Positions 8,701 through 16,999 of a stretch of 64,000 nucleotides of DNA are shown here, piece after piece (within the stretch, counting starts at the first letter, position 1; every line of letters starts with the position of its first letter). Position numbers and translations under genes: made by a program. Location of the stretch: assembly GCF_001613065.1 (NCBI RefSeq), contig NZ_BDBQ01000067.1, forward strand, positions 33,135 to 97,134, given 5' to 3'. The stretch comes from Nocardia miyunensis NBRC 108239 (GTDB lineage Bacteria; Actinomycetota; Actinomycetes; Mycobacteriales; Mycobacteriaceae). The notes under the pieces are model-generated. The model ran no database searches. It worked only from the letters and a program-made list of their open reading frames with translations, and was not told where the DNA came from.

Positions 8701-10008
8701 CTACCGGTGATGTGAGGTCGGGGCACTGATCGCGTCGTGCAGTCGAGCGCCGAAGTCGTGGGCGTGCCAGAGCTCGAGCACGTTGGTCAGCATTCGCAGT
8801 GGGGCGCGGACGCTTTCGTCGGATTCGATGCGCGGGTCGGTACGGGTGAGTTCCGTGGCGGATTCGCCGAAGCGGGTCAGGATCAGGGCGGGGACGTCGA
8901 GAAGCCATGTGACGCCCATGATTCCGACGTAGAGCATGAGCTGGTCGGCCAGTCGGCGAGGGTCCAGGCGCGGACCGCCGCTGTGGTATACCTCGGTGAC
9001 GAACAGGCCGAGCAGATCGTCCAGGTGACGATTCCACAGGTCGGTTTCCGCGCCCGACAGCGCGCCCCAGATCGCCATGGCGACGTTCATCCGGCTGACA
9101 CAGCCCCAGTCCATCAGGCCGCAGTGCAGATCGCCGCCGGTGTCCCGCCAGAACCAGGCGTTGTCCACGTTGGCGTTCCAGTGACACAGCGCGATGTGGT
9201 CCGGGTCCGAGCGCAACAGCCGCCAGATGTCGAATTCGCGGGCGACGAACTCCGCGGCCTGTTCGGCGAACCGGGTCATGAACCGCTCGGTGCGGACATG
9301 CTCGGGAAGCAGTGCGGGACATCTCCGGCAGAACTCGGCCAATTGTGCCAGGCGGCGGGGCAGCTTCCCGGGCGAGGGACGTTGCCCGACTCCCGCGACC
9401 TGTTGCTCGGTCGGAAAGCCGGCGGCTGCGTCCTTCGGCAACCGGCCCGCGCGGTCCGCACCCGCGAGCCGCGCGACGGCGGTGAGCAATGCGCGGTAAT
9501 GCTCGTGTGCGTCGGGCATCCGGTAGTCGAGACATTTGTGGTACTGCGGCTCGATACCGTTGACCCCGAACATGATTCGCTCGCTGACGAGCAGTCCGGT
9601 ACCCGAATTCCGATGGTAGTCACCGAAATACGTCGTGGGCACCGTGATGGGAAACTGCGCGCACGCGGCGAGTTCGGCGAGACGGACCTCGGGCTCCATC
9701 TGCGTTCGGCCCCGGTCACGCAGCGGATCGTCGAGATCGCGGGAGAACTTGACGAACAGATTCGTGTGCAGGTGCGGTTCGAGGTTGCGGTAGCGCACCG
9801 ACAGCAGCGCCTTGCGCCCGGTGCTGCCGCCGCGCACTTCACGGAACTCGGTGACGTCGGCGACGGCATTGTCGGCGGCCAGGCTGCCCGCCGCCCGGAA
9901 CGCCCGGGTCAGGAATCCGGCGCCCGAGCGGCGGAGCTCCTCGGGATGCGCCGGAAGGGTGAGACCGTAGCGGTCGCCGGTAATACCCTGTACCGCAATG
10001 TCTTTCAC
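8701..10008 (-). CDS. Aminoglycoside-phosphotransferase-fold protein
   Basis: A 435-residue protein with an APH/choline-kinase-like fold. The catalytic loop is readable as LCHWNANVDNAWFW (His-Trp-x-Asn-x-x-x-Asn, in place of the usual HGDxxxxN) and the metal-binding motif as GLMDWGCVSRMN. The catalytic Asp of the classic HGD motif is replaced (HWN), so kinase activity is uncertain. Such proteins often occur in actinobacterial lipid or steroid catabolic clusters beside P450s and acyl-CoA enzymes, as here. The start is GTG 10008, 31 bp after the preceding crotonase gene. Confidence 0.7.
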   Translation of the reverse strand: MKDIAVQGITGDRYGLTLPAHPEELRRSGAGFLTRAFRAAGSLAADNAVADVTEFREVRGGSTGRKALLSVRYRNLEPHLHTNLFVKFSRDLDDPLRDRGRTQMEPEVRLAELAACAQFPITVPTTYFGDYHRNSGTGLLVSERIMFGVNGIEPQYHKCLDYRMPDAHEHYRALLTAVARLAGADRAGRLPKDAAAGFPTEQQVAGVGQRPSPGKLPRRLAQLAEFCRRCPALLPEHVRTERFMTRFAEQAAEFVAREFDIWRLLRSDPDHIALCHWNANVDNAWFWRDTGGDLHCGLMDWGCVSRMNVAMAIWGALSGAETDLWNRHLDDLLGLFVTEVYHSGGPRLDPRRLADQLMLYVGIMGVTWLLDVPALILTRFGESATELTRTDPRIESDESVRAPLRMLTNVLELWHAHDFGARLHDAISAPTSHHR

Positions 10009-10039
10009 GACAGCCGGACCCAGGCCGGCGTCGATTCGT

Positions 10040-11011
10040 TCACGGCTTCTTACGGCCGGAACGGCTCAACCGCCATTCGGGCGGGAAGTTCAGATCGTTG
10101 TCCTTGACGACATTGTTCAGGCCCTTGCCGAACGTGTCCTCGGTGAGATCGACCTCGCCGTCACGATCGTTCGTCATCATCGGCAGCAGGCCTTCGACCA
10201 TGCCGGTGAGCAGGCTCCCGAAATACTCGCCCTTGTGCTGTTTGTAGAGTTCGAGGAAGGTCTTCTGGACCGCGACCGTATCGGTCGGACGCGACCGGGA
10301 ACACGCCAGGGCGTATTTCAGAGTCTCGGCCTCCAGGTCCTCGCGCGGGACCACGCTGTTGAGGAATCCGCATTCGTACATCTCGGCGGCGGTGAAAGGC
10401 CTTCCGGTGAAGAGCATTTCGGAGAACTTCCGCAGCCCCATCGTCTCGGCCCACCACCACAGCCGGGGGCCCCAGCCCACGTACCGGAAGGCGGGGTGTC
10501 CGAACAGCGCGTCGTCGGAGGACACGACCAGGTCGGCGTCACCGGCCTGGTAGAAGTGCCACCCGTAGCAGTAGCCCTTGGCCTCGATGATGCTGATCTT
10601 CTTCAGTTCCTGCAACGGCCGGTTGCCCGCGCGGGCTTTCGCGTAGTGATCGGTGACGGTGGACAGGTACCGGTAGGAATCGCCGGGCGGATATTTGACG
10701 TTCTCGTCGTCGATCGAGAGTTCGTGCAGCAGAGACATTCCCGGGTTCTCCAGCATGTCGCGCTGTTCGGGCAGATCACCGCCGGAGCCGAAATCCTCAC
10801 CCTCGCCGCGGATCACCACGACCTTCACTTCGTCGTCGACGTTGCATTTGTGGATGATGTCGGCATAGTTCTGCCGCATACCGAGATTGGCGGAGTTCAG
10901 CTCGTCGGGGCGGTTGAAGGTGATGTAGGCGATCCGGTTCTTCACGTCCTTCTCGAACTTGATGAACGGCTCGGCGTCCTTCTTCATCTTCTGGTAGTCG
11001 TATTCAGGCAC
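10040..11011 (-). CDS. Crotonase-superfamily protein (enoyl-CoA hydratase/isomerase-like)
   Basis: A 323-residue protein, longer than a plain enoyl-CoA hydratase. It has the crotonase pattern RIAYITFNRPDELNSAN near residue 26, an oxyanion segment EDFGSGGDLPEQRD, and IIEAKGYCYGWHFYQAGDADLVV where the family's second oxyanion Gly region lies. A distinctive WGPRLWWWAE stretch and a long C-terminal helical tail follow. It could be a hydratase, isomerase or C-C hydrolase acting on a bulky CoA ester. It sits directly after the P450 gene, which suggests the two act on the same substrate. GTG start. Confidence 0.75.
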   Translation of the reverse strand: MPEYDYQKMKKDAEPFIKFEKDVKNRIAYITFNRPDELNSANLGMRQNYADIIHKCNVDDEVKVVVIRGEGEDFGSGGDLPEQRDMLENPGMSLLHELSIDDENVKYPPGDSYRYLSTVTDHYAKARAGNRPLQELKKISIIEAKGYCYGWHFYQAGDADLVVSSDDALFGHPAFRYVGWGPRLWWWAETMGLRKFSEMLFTGRPFTAAEMYECGFLNSVVPREDLEAETLKYALACSRSRPTDTVAVQKTFLELYKQHKGEYFGSLLTGMVEGLLPMMTNDRDGEVDLTEDTFGKGLNNVVKDNDLNFPPEWRLSRSGRKKP

Positions 11012-11060
11012 GGCAGGCTCCCGTCGTGTGTAGTGTTTCGGCTCGGTCAGGGACTGTCGG

Positions 11061-12299
11061 TCACCAGGTCACGGGCAGTTCGTACAGTCCGTAGGCGAGG
11101 GCGTCGTGTTTGAACGGAAGCTCGTCGCGGGGCACGGCCAGCCGGATGTCCGGGATGCGCCGGAACAGGGTCGGCAGGACGATCTGCAACTCCATGCGCG
11201 CGAGTTGCTGGCCCACGCACTGATGCCGCCCGTAGCCGAAGCCGACGTGTGGTCCGTCCTGGCGCTCGAGATCCAGCCGGCCGGGTTCGGGAAAGCGGCG
11301 AGCGTCCCAATTCGCCGGGGCCACATCGAGAATGACTCCCTCGCCCGCCCGGATGGTTTCTCCCGCGATCTCGATGTCCGCCACCGCGATGCGGCGTTGT
11401 CCGGTCTGGATGATGCTCAGAAAACGCAGCAGTTCCTCCACCGCGGTCACGATCACCTTCGGATCGTCCGAATCCCGCAGCGCGGCAAGCTGATCGGGGT
11501 GCTCGAGCAGGGCCGCGACGCTCAGGCTGATCTGGTTGGCGGTCGTCTCGTGCCCGGCGATCAGCACACCCGTGGCCAGCTGCGCGGCTTCGCGCACGCT
11601 GATCTCCTGCGCCCCGACCCGCTCGGCGAGATCGGACACCAGATCCTCGCGCGGATCGGTGACCCTGGCGCGGATCAGATTCGCCAGATACTTCGCCAGG
11701 GCTCCGGCTCCTCGTGCGGCGTCCTCGGCGGTAGCGTAGCGGCTCATGCCCTTGTTCGCCTGTTCCTGGAAGAAATCGGCGTCCGCGTACGGCACGCCCA
11801 GCATCTCGCTGATCACCAGGGACGGCACCGGAAGCGACAGCGCCGGAACGAGATCGGCCGGTCGCGGCCCGGCCAGGATCGTATCGATGTGCTCGTCGGT
11901 GATCCGCTGCACCGCCGCGCGCAACGCCTCCACCCGCTTGAAGGTGAACGCCTTGGTGAGCATGCGGCGGTACCGGTTGTGCTCCTCGCCATCAGAGGTG
12001 AACACCGAGGGCGGCCGGGCGTGCACCGTCGAGCGCATGCCCTCGTTCCAATGCGGATATCCCTCGCGCCGGTCGTCGACGCTGACCCTGGGATCGGCGA
12101 ACAGCGCGCGGATCGCCTCGTAGCCCGTGATGAGCCACGGCGTGCTCCCGTCCCAGATCCGCACCCGGAACAACTGCTGTTCGGCGTTGCGTTCCAGCAC
12201 GATCGGCGGAGGCGCGAACGGATCGCCCGCGGCGCGCGGCATGGGGAATTCGGGAATGTCTCGTGTTGTCACGTTCGAGGTGACGGTGTCGTCGGCCAT
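11061..12299 (-). CDS. Cytochrome P450
   Basis: Haem-thiolate monooxygenase of 412 residues. It has the I-helix motif LIAGHETTANQ, the K-helix ExxR in EELLRF, and the haem loop FGYGRHQCVGQQLARMEL with the axial Cys near residue 360. It is soluble, as for bacterial class I P450s, and needs ferredoxin partners that are not encoded nearby. ATG 12299 (MADDTVTS) is preferred over an upstream start that only adds a non-conserved tail. It is the first catabolic gene after the TetR gene, with a 47-bp gap, and is presumably repressed by it. The substrate is unknown. Confidence 0.9.
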   Translation of the reverse strand: MADDTVTSNVTTRDIPEFPMPRAAGDPFAPPPIVLERNAEQQLFRVRIWDGSTPWLITGYEAIRALFADPRVSVDDRREGYPHWNEGMRSTVHARPPSVFTSDGEEHNRYRRMLTKAFTFKRVEALRAAVQRITDEHIDTILAGPRPADLVPALSLPVPSLVISEMLGVPYADADFFQEQANKGMSRYATAEDAARGAGALAKYLANLIRARVTDPREDLVSDLAERVGAQEISVREAAQLATGVLIAGHETTANQISLSVAALLEHPDQLAALRDSDDPKVIVTAVEELLRFLSIIQTGQRRIAVADIEIAGETIRAGEGVILDVAPANWDARRFPEPGRLDLERQDGPHVGFGYGRHQCVGQQLARMELQIVLPTLFRRIPDIRLAVPRDELPFKHDALAYGLYELPVTW

Positions 12300-12346
12300 C
12301 GTGTTCCTTTCTGACGATCCCGGTCCCGGACCGTCATCGGGCGTGG

Positions 12347-13018
12347 TCAGGAGGTCGTGCTGCGAACGGGCGCGCGCCACAGCCCGGCAATGCCGTCGGT
12401 GAGTTCCTCACCGACATCGCGCCAGTTCCACCGCGCGCGCCGACCGCTCGCGGCGAGTTCGCCCTCGAGTTCGGCGCAGCTGTGCATGAGCAGGTTCCGG
12501 GTCATCACGGTGCGTTGGTGACGCACGTGTTTGCCCAGATCGGGCAGGCAGCCGATGATGCCGTCCAGGGTGCGGACCAGCAGCGGTGAGGTGAGGGCAT
12601 CGGCCGTCACGATGTCGCGGTACACCGGATCGGCCATGGCCTGCGCCGCGAAACGGGCGTACCAGCTCGGATTGCCCAGCTCGGCCAGGTGATCGGTGAG
12701 CGGGCGCACCAGCAGGCCGACCCAATCCCGCAATTCCCCGGAATCGGTGACGTCGGCCAGCATTCGGACGCGGAACTCCTCGATCGGCGCCCGATGCCTG
12801 CTCTCGATCGCGCGCAGCAGGTCACTGCGGCTGCCGAAGTGATAGTTCGCCGCTGCGTTGTTGCCCTGCCCGGCGGCCGTGCTGATCTGCCGGTTGGACA
12901 CCGCCGAAAGGCCCTGTTCGGCGAACAACCGCTCCGCGGCGGACAGCAGCGCTTCGCGGGTCCCGCTGGACCTGTCGTTGCCCGAGGCTCGTGGCGCAGT
13001 CACACGTTCAGTGAACAC
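12347..13018 (-). CDS. TetR-family transcriptional regulator
   Basis: A 223-residue repressor-type protein. The N-terminal helix-turn-helix covers about residues 20-66 (REALLSAAERLFAEQGLSAV, then SNRQISTAAGQGNNAAANYHFGSRSDLLRAI), followed by an all-helical ligand-binding domain. It starts at GTG 13018, just 12 bp from a perfect inverted repeat at 13031-13050. The same repeat recurs upstream of the SDR gene. The probable regulon is therefore itself, the downstream P450-crotonase operon and the SDR. The ligand is probably an intermediate of the pathway (inference). Confidence 0.88.
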   Translation of the reverse strand: MFTERVTAPRASGNDRSSGTREALLSAAERLFAEQGLSAVSNRQISTAAGQGNNAAANYHFGSRSDLLRAIESRHRAPIEEFRVRMLADVTDSGELRDWVGLLVRPLTDHLAELGNPSWYARFAAQAMADPVYRDIVTADALTSPLLVRTLDGIIGCLPDLGKHVRHQRTVMTRNLLMHSCAELEGELAASGRRARWNWRDVGEELTDGIAGLWRAPVRSTTS

Positions 13019-13030
13019 GGCATCCCCGAG

Positions 13031-13050
13031 TAAATCAATCGCTTGATTTA
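13031..13050. promoter_or_regulatory. Palindromic operator 1 of the TetR regulator
   Basis: TAAATCAATCGCTTGATTTA: perfect 8-bp arms (TAAATCAA and TTGATTTA) around a 4-bp centre, AT-rich against a GC-rich background and 12 bp upstream of the TetR start. The copy at 14098-14117 differs by one base. Confidence 0.8.
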
Positions 13051-13109
13051 AATGTGGTCCGGTGGAAAAGTGGACCCGTCCGCCTGTCCGGACTCGGGGC
13101 CGGGCGGCG

Positions 13110-13910
13110 TTATTCGCGCCGGGGCAACGGTTTTCCCGCGCTCGTTCCGCCGTCGACCGGCAGCACGACCCCGGTGACGTACCGTGCGCGATCCCCGGCC
13201 AGGTAGGCGACGGCCTCGGCGACGTCGGCCGGGGTGCCCTCCCGCGGCAGCGGCCGGTTCTTGCGCATCACCTCTCGCACCGCGCGCTCCTGACGTTCGA
13301 TCTCCTGCTCGCTCATGCCCGCCGCGGACGAGGCCAGCAGGGACGTCGGAATGTTCCCGGGCGCGATGGCATTGACCCGGATGTCGTTGCGGGCCAACTC
13401 GATAGCGACCGATTTCGTGAACTGGACCACCGCGGCCTTGGAGGCTCGATAGATCATGACGCCCCCGCCGGCCTGGGTCCCGCCGATGGATGTCATGTTG
13501 ACGATCGCCCCGCCACCGTTGCGCGCCATGTGGCGGGCGGCGCATTGCGTCCCGGCCATCACACCCAGGACGTTGACCGACATGATGCGCTCGAAGGCGC
13601 TCAGGTCGTCGTCCAGGAACCGCGCGAGCGGGCTGGAGACCGCGGCATTGTTGACCATGACGTGCAGCCCGCCCCAGCGCTCGACGGTGTGGCTCACCAG
13701 CGTTTCCACCTGATCGGGCCGACCGACGTCGACCTGCCGGAACTCGACTCGCTCGCCCAGCTCGCCCGCCAGCTGCTCGCCCCGGTCGCGGTCGACGTCC
13801 GCGAGCATCACCGTCGCGCCGAGCTCACGGAACAGCTCGACGGTCGCCCGCCCGATTCCGGACGCTCCTCCGGTGACGACGACTACTTTCCCCGCGAATT
13901 CGCTGTTCAT
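13110..13910 (-). CDS. Short-chain dehydrogenase/reductase (SDR)
   Basis: NAD(P)-dependent oxidoreductase of 266 residues. It has the Rossmann motif VVVTGGASGIGRA (about residues 8-20), the adenine-binding VNNAA motif, catalytic Ser in VNMTSIGG, the YRASK catalytic pair (Tyr and Lys), and the C-terminal VLPVDGGTSAG typical of classical SDRs. ATG 13910 is the natural family start. The open frame extends upstream to 14072 but that part is unlike SDRs. The operator at 14098-14117 lies about 190 bp upstream, implying a long leader or an earlier start. Probably a dehydrogenation step in the same pathway as the P450. Confidence 0.88.
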   Translation of the reverse strand: MNSEFAGKVVVVTGGASGIGRATVELFRELGATVMLADVDRDRGEQLAGELGERVEFRQVDVGRPDQVETLVSHTVERWGGLHVMVNNAAVSSPLARFLDDDLSAFERIMSVNVLGVMAGTQCAARHMARNGGGAIVNMTSIGGTQAGGGVMIYRASKAAVVQFTKSVAIELARNDIRVNAIAPGNIPTSLLASSAAGMSEQEIERQERAVREVMRKNRPLPREGTPADVAEAVAYLAGDRARYVTGVVLPVDGGTSAGKPLPRRE

Positions 13911-14097
13911 CCCAACCCTCACCGGCTGTCCCGACGCGGTGCGGGACGACAGCCGCTCAGGTGCGCTTCCGAGTGGAGTCCTCGAAACCACTCGCGCACA
14001 ACGTGTTTCAGACTCTGGTACGGCGCTTCCCGCTCCGCTGGACCTGGCGCCCGAGCCGCGTAGCGCAGTCACGAGCAGTCAACACGACGTACTGTCA

Positions 14098-14117
14098 TAA
14101 ATCAATCGGTTGATTTA
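14098..14117. promoter_or_regulatory. Palindromic operator 2, upstream of the SDR gene
   Basis: TAAATCAATCGGTTGATTTA: the same 8-bp arms as the site at 13031-13050 with one central base changed. It lies upstream of the SDR gene and ties that gene to the TetR regulator. Confidence 0.78.
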
Positions 14118-14343
14118 AATCCGAGTCGATGGGTGAGCCCGGGCCGGATGCCGGAACCGGGTCCGCCGGGCAGAGGCCGACGTGGTGAACGTGCCGACCT
14201 CCGCGCCGACGTTGTTTTATCACGCGGAGCCCGGGTACGCCCGTGTCGCCGGATCGGGCAGGCCGGCTCGTCGTGACGGACGGGTGCGCGTGGGCCTGTG
14301 GCGAACCGGTGGTATCGGTGAGCCAGTGGAACAGGGGTGAACG

Positions 14344-15939
14344 ATGTTGCGGTTCTTTGCCGTTGGGTTCTTGGCGATACTCGTCGTCGTGGTCGGTGTG
14401 TGCGCGGCGATCGGTTCCTGGGCCTGGTGGATCCTGGTCGTCGCGCTGGCGTTGCTGTGTGTGGTCGCTGTGGCTGATCTGATCCAGCGCCGGCATTCGG
14501 TGCTGCGGAATTATCCGCTGCTCGGGCATATGCGGTATCTGCTGGAAGGTCTGCGGCCCGAACTGCAGCAGTACTTCATCGAGCGTAACTTCGACGGACG
14601 GCCCTTCGATCGTGATGTCCGCACGATGATCTACGAGCGGGCGAAAGGAATCCACGGTGAGCTGTCCTTCGGCACCGAGCGAGATCTGGACAGGGTCGGG
14701 TACGAGTACCTCACTCATTCGATCGCGCCGGTTTCCGAACCGCAGGAGCCGCCGCGCGTGCTGATCGGCGGACCGGACTGCACTCGGCCGTACTCGATGT
14801 CGCTGCTGAACGTGTCGTCGATGAGCTTCGGTGCGTTGTCGGTGAATGCGTTGCGCGCGTTGAACCTTGCGGCGGCCCGCGGCGGATTCGCACACGACAC
14901 CGGCGAAGGCGGGTTGACTCCTTTCCACCTGCACGCCGGTGCGGATCTGGTGTGGGAGATCGGATCGGGCTATTTCGGCACTCGTACCGAGGAGGGGTGG
15001 TTCGACCCGGATCAGTTCGCCGAGAAGGCTGGTTGTGATCAGGTCAAGATGATCAGTGTGAAACTGAGCCAGGGCGCCAAGCCCGGCTTGGGCGGGGTCC
15101 TGCCGGCCGCGAAGGTCAGCGACGAGATCGCCCGCTTTCGCGGTGTTCCGGCACACGAGAAATGTGTGAGCCCCGCCGCGCACTCGGCATTCGGGACCCC
15201 GCGTGAGCTGATCGCGTTCGTGCGCCGGTTGCGCGAGTTGTCCGGTGGTAAGCCGGTGGGCGTCAAACTGTGCGTCAGCTCTCGCAGTGAGGTGCTCGCG
15301 CTCTGCAAGGCGATGCTGTCGGAGGGGACCGCACCGGATTTCGTCATCGTCGACGGGGCCGAAGGCGGCACCGCGGCCGCGCCGCTGGAGTACGAGGACA
15401 ATATCGGGCTGCCGCTGACCGACGGCCTGCAGATCGTGCACAACGCCCTGATCGGGACCGGTTTGCGTGACCGCGTCAGGATCGGGGCGAGCGGGAAGGT
15501 CGCCACCGGTACCGACATCGTCAAGCGCCTGATCCAGGGCGCGGACTACACGAATTCGGCCCGGGCGATGATGATGGCGATCGGCTGCATCCAAGCGCAG
15601 CGCTGCCACACCAACAAATGCCCGGTCGGTGTCGCGACCCAGGATCCGCGCCGCGCCCGCGCACTGGATGTCGCGGACAAAGCCGAACGCGCCCAGCGCT
15701 ACCACGCCGCCACTGTCGCCCAAGCGGTTCAGATCATGGCGTCGCTGGGTGCGAGCACGCCCGCGGACCTGCGCCCGCACATGCTGCTGAAAAGGTTGTC
15801 CGCCACCGAGGTTCGCTCCTACGCGGTGCTGTATCCGCGGCTGGAGAGCGGTGTTCTGCTGCGTGAACCGCCCGCGGAGTGGGCGGCGGACTGGGCCGCG
15901 GCCGACCCGGACTCGTTCCGCGCCGAACTGCCCGGCTAG
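14344..15939 (+). CDS. FMN-binding glutamate-synthase-family membrane protein
   Basis: A 531-residue protein with two N-terminal transmembrane helices (about residues 3-45), followed by a glutamate synthase central FMN-binding (alpha/beta barrel) domain. Readable elements are SMSFGALSVNALRALN, HDTGEGGLTPFHLH, IVDGAEGGTAAAP and IGASGKVATGTDIVKRL. A Cys cluster C-x5-C-x4-C (IGCIQAQRCHTNKCPVG) matches the 3Fe-4S ligands of GltB. It has no glutaminase domain, so it is not a complete glutamate synthase, and these standalone proteins have no proven reaction. Start ATG 14344, with GGGGTGA upstream. Confidence 0.82.
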   Translation: MLRFFAVGFLAILVVVVGVCAAIGSWAWWILVVALALLCVVAVADLIQRRHSVLRNYPLLGHMRYLLEGLRPELQQYFIERNFDGRPFDRDVRTMIYERAKGIHGELSFGTERDLDRVGYEYLTHSIAPVSEPQEPPRVLIGGPDCTRPYSMSLLNVSSMSFGALSVNALRALNLAAARGGFAHDTGEGGLTPFHLHAGADLVWEIGSGYFGTRTEEGWFDPDQFAEKAGCDQVKMISVKLSQGAKPGLGGVLPAAKVSDEIARFRGVPAHEKCVSPAAHSAFGTPRELIAFVRRLRELSGGKPVGVKLCVSSRSEVLALCKAMLSEGTAPDFVIVDGAEGGTAAAPLEYEDNIGLPLTDGLQIVHNALIGTGLRDRVRIGASGKVATGTDIVKRLIQGADYTNSARAMMMAIGCIQAQRCHTNKCPVGVATQDPRRARALDVADKAERAQRYHAATVAQAVQIMASLGASTPADLRPHMLLKRLSATEVRSYAVLYPRLESGVLLREPPAEWAADWAAADPDSFRAELPG

Positions 15940-16131
15940 GACCGCCGCCTCGAGCGCCGGTGACCGGACCGCCGAGAGGTACTCCCCGGAAGGTTTCGGG
16001 TAATGCGATCGAACAGGTGAACGGGCCCGCACTCGCATCGCTCGAGCCGTCCGGCTTGATGGGAATGTAGCGGCGGCGGTCGCCGGCTGATGAGCGCCCC
16101 TTGAGCCACGCACCAGCCGGTGTCGTCGGCA

Positions 16132-16338
16132 TTATTCAGTTCTGCGGCGTCGGCGGTGGCTGGTGTCGCACAGGGGATAGATCTTCGAGCGTCGGCACAG
16201 GCACACCGCGACCAGGAAACGGTCGCAGCGCACCACCCTGCCGTCGTCGGTGACCAGTTCGACCGGTCCCTCGACCAGCGCGGGGCCTTCTCGGGTGATG
16301 CGGACGCGGCGGGGCTCACGGTTTGATTCGGTCGGCAC
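16132..16338 (-). CDS. CDGSH-type iron-sulfur protein
   Basis: A 68-residue protein ending with the 2Fe-2S ligand pattern of CDGSH proteins: CLCRRSKIYPLCDTSH, that is Cys-x-Cys, Ser, Pro, Cys-Asp and His. The third residue of the family's eponymous CDGSH is Thr here. A small redox or cluster-transfer protein is likely. The GTG start at 16338 overlaps the upstream methyltransferase gene by 23 bp, so the two are almost certainly co-expressed. Confidence 0.82.
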   Translation of the reverse strand: MPTESNREPRRVRITREGPALVEGPVELVTDDGRVVRCDRFLVAVCLCRRSKIYPLCDTSHRRRRRTE

Positions 16339-16972
16339 GGATCACCACCAGTTCCTCGCTCGTCTCGCTCGGATCGAGCAGGCCGGCGTCCCGCAGCCAG
16401 CGGGCGCGTGATCGCAGGACGGGTCCGAAGGCCGTGGTTCGGCGTGCCACCACAGCGGCCTTGAGCCCGCCAGCGCGCAGGCGCTGCAGAGTGCGCTCGG
16501 TTCCGCACAGCGCCGAATGCACGATCAGTGCCGTTCCGTCGCGATTGAGCGACTCGGGCAGGATGTCACACAGCGGGTCGAGCAGAGCGCGCCCGGTCGG
16601 CCCGGCCTCCCATGCTTTGGCGCGGCCCCGGCTGGGCGGAGCCGAGGGACCCGGGACGTAGGGCGGATTGGCCAGAACGGTGTCGAAACGACGGTGCCGC
16701 AGTACGTGGGCGAAGTCGTTGCGCAGTAGTTCGATACTCATGCCCCGGCCGCGGCTGTTGAGCCAGGCCGAGAAGACGGCGGCACGGGATATGTCCACCG
16801 CGGTAACCGTTTTCGCGCCCAGGCGGTGTGCGTGCACGGCCACGGCACCGGTGCCGGTACACAGATCCAGAACCGCTTTTCCCGGAGGTAGGGCCGCGTC
16901 GGTCATCGCTCGCATCAGCAGTCGGGTGTCTGCTTGCGGTCGGTAGACGCCTGGTGCGCGGAACAACCTCAT
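16316..16972 (-). CDS. SAM-dependent methyltransferase, HemK/PrmC-like
   Basis: A 218-residue class I methyltransferase. It has motif I VLDLCTGTGAVAVHA, the acidic end of beta-2 TAVDISRAAV, and motif IV LANPPYVPG. The NPPY motif is characteristic of N-methyltransferases acting on glutamine or bases, as in HemK. It lacks HemK's N-terminal helical domain, so its substrate is open. ATG 16972 is used (GTG 16978 is equally possible). Linkage with a CDGSH gene recurs in Actinobacteria as far as I recall, but no joint function is known to me. Confidence 0.78.
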   Translation of the reverse strand: MRLFRAPGVYRPQADTRLLMRAMTDAALPPGKAVLDLCTGTGAVAVHAHRLGAKTVTAVDISRAAVFSAWLNSRGRGMSIELLRNDFAHVLRHRRFDTVLANPPYVPGPSAPPSRGRAKAWEAGPTGRALLDPLCDILPESLNRDGTALIVHSALCGTERTLQRLRAGGLKAAVVARRTTAFGPVLRSRARWLRDAGLLDPSETSEELVVIRADRIKP

Positions 16973-16999
16973 GATCACCGGATACCCTCACGGCGCTGT

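Noticed and set aside
14095..16113. 672-codon open frame opposite the glutamate-synthase-like gene
   Set aside because: Low-complexity translation, while the plus strand shows clear FMN-domain and Cys-cluster motifs.
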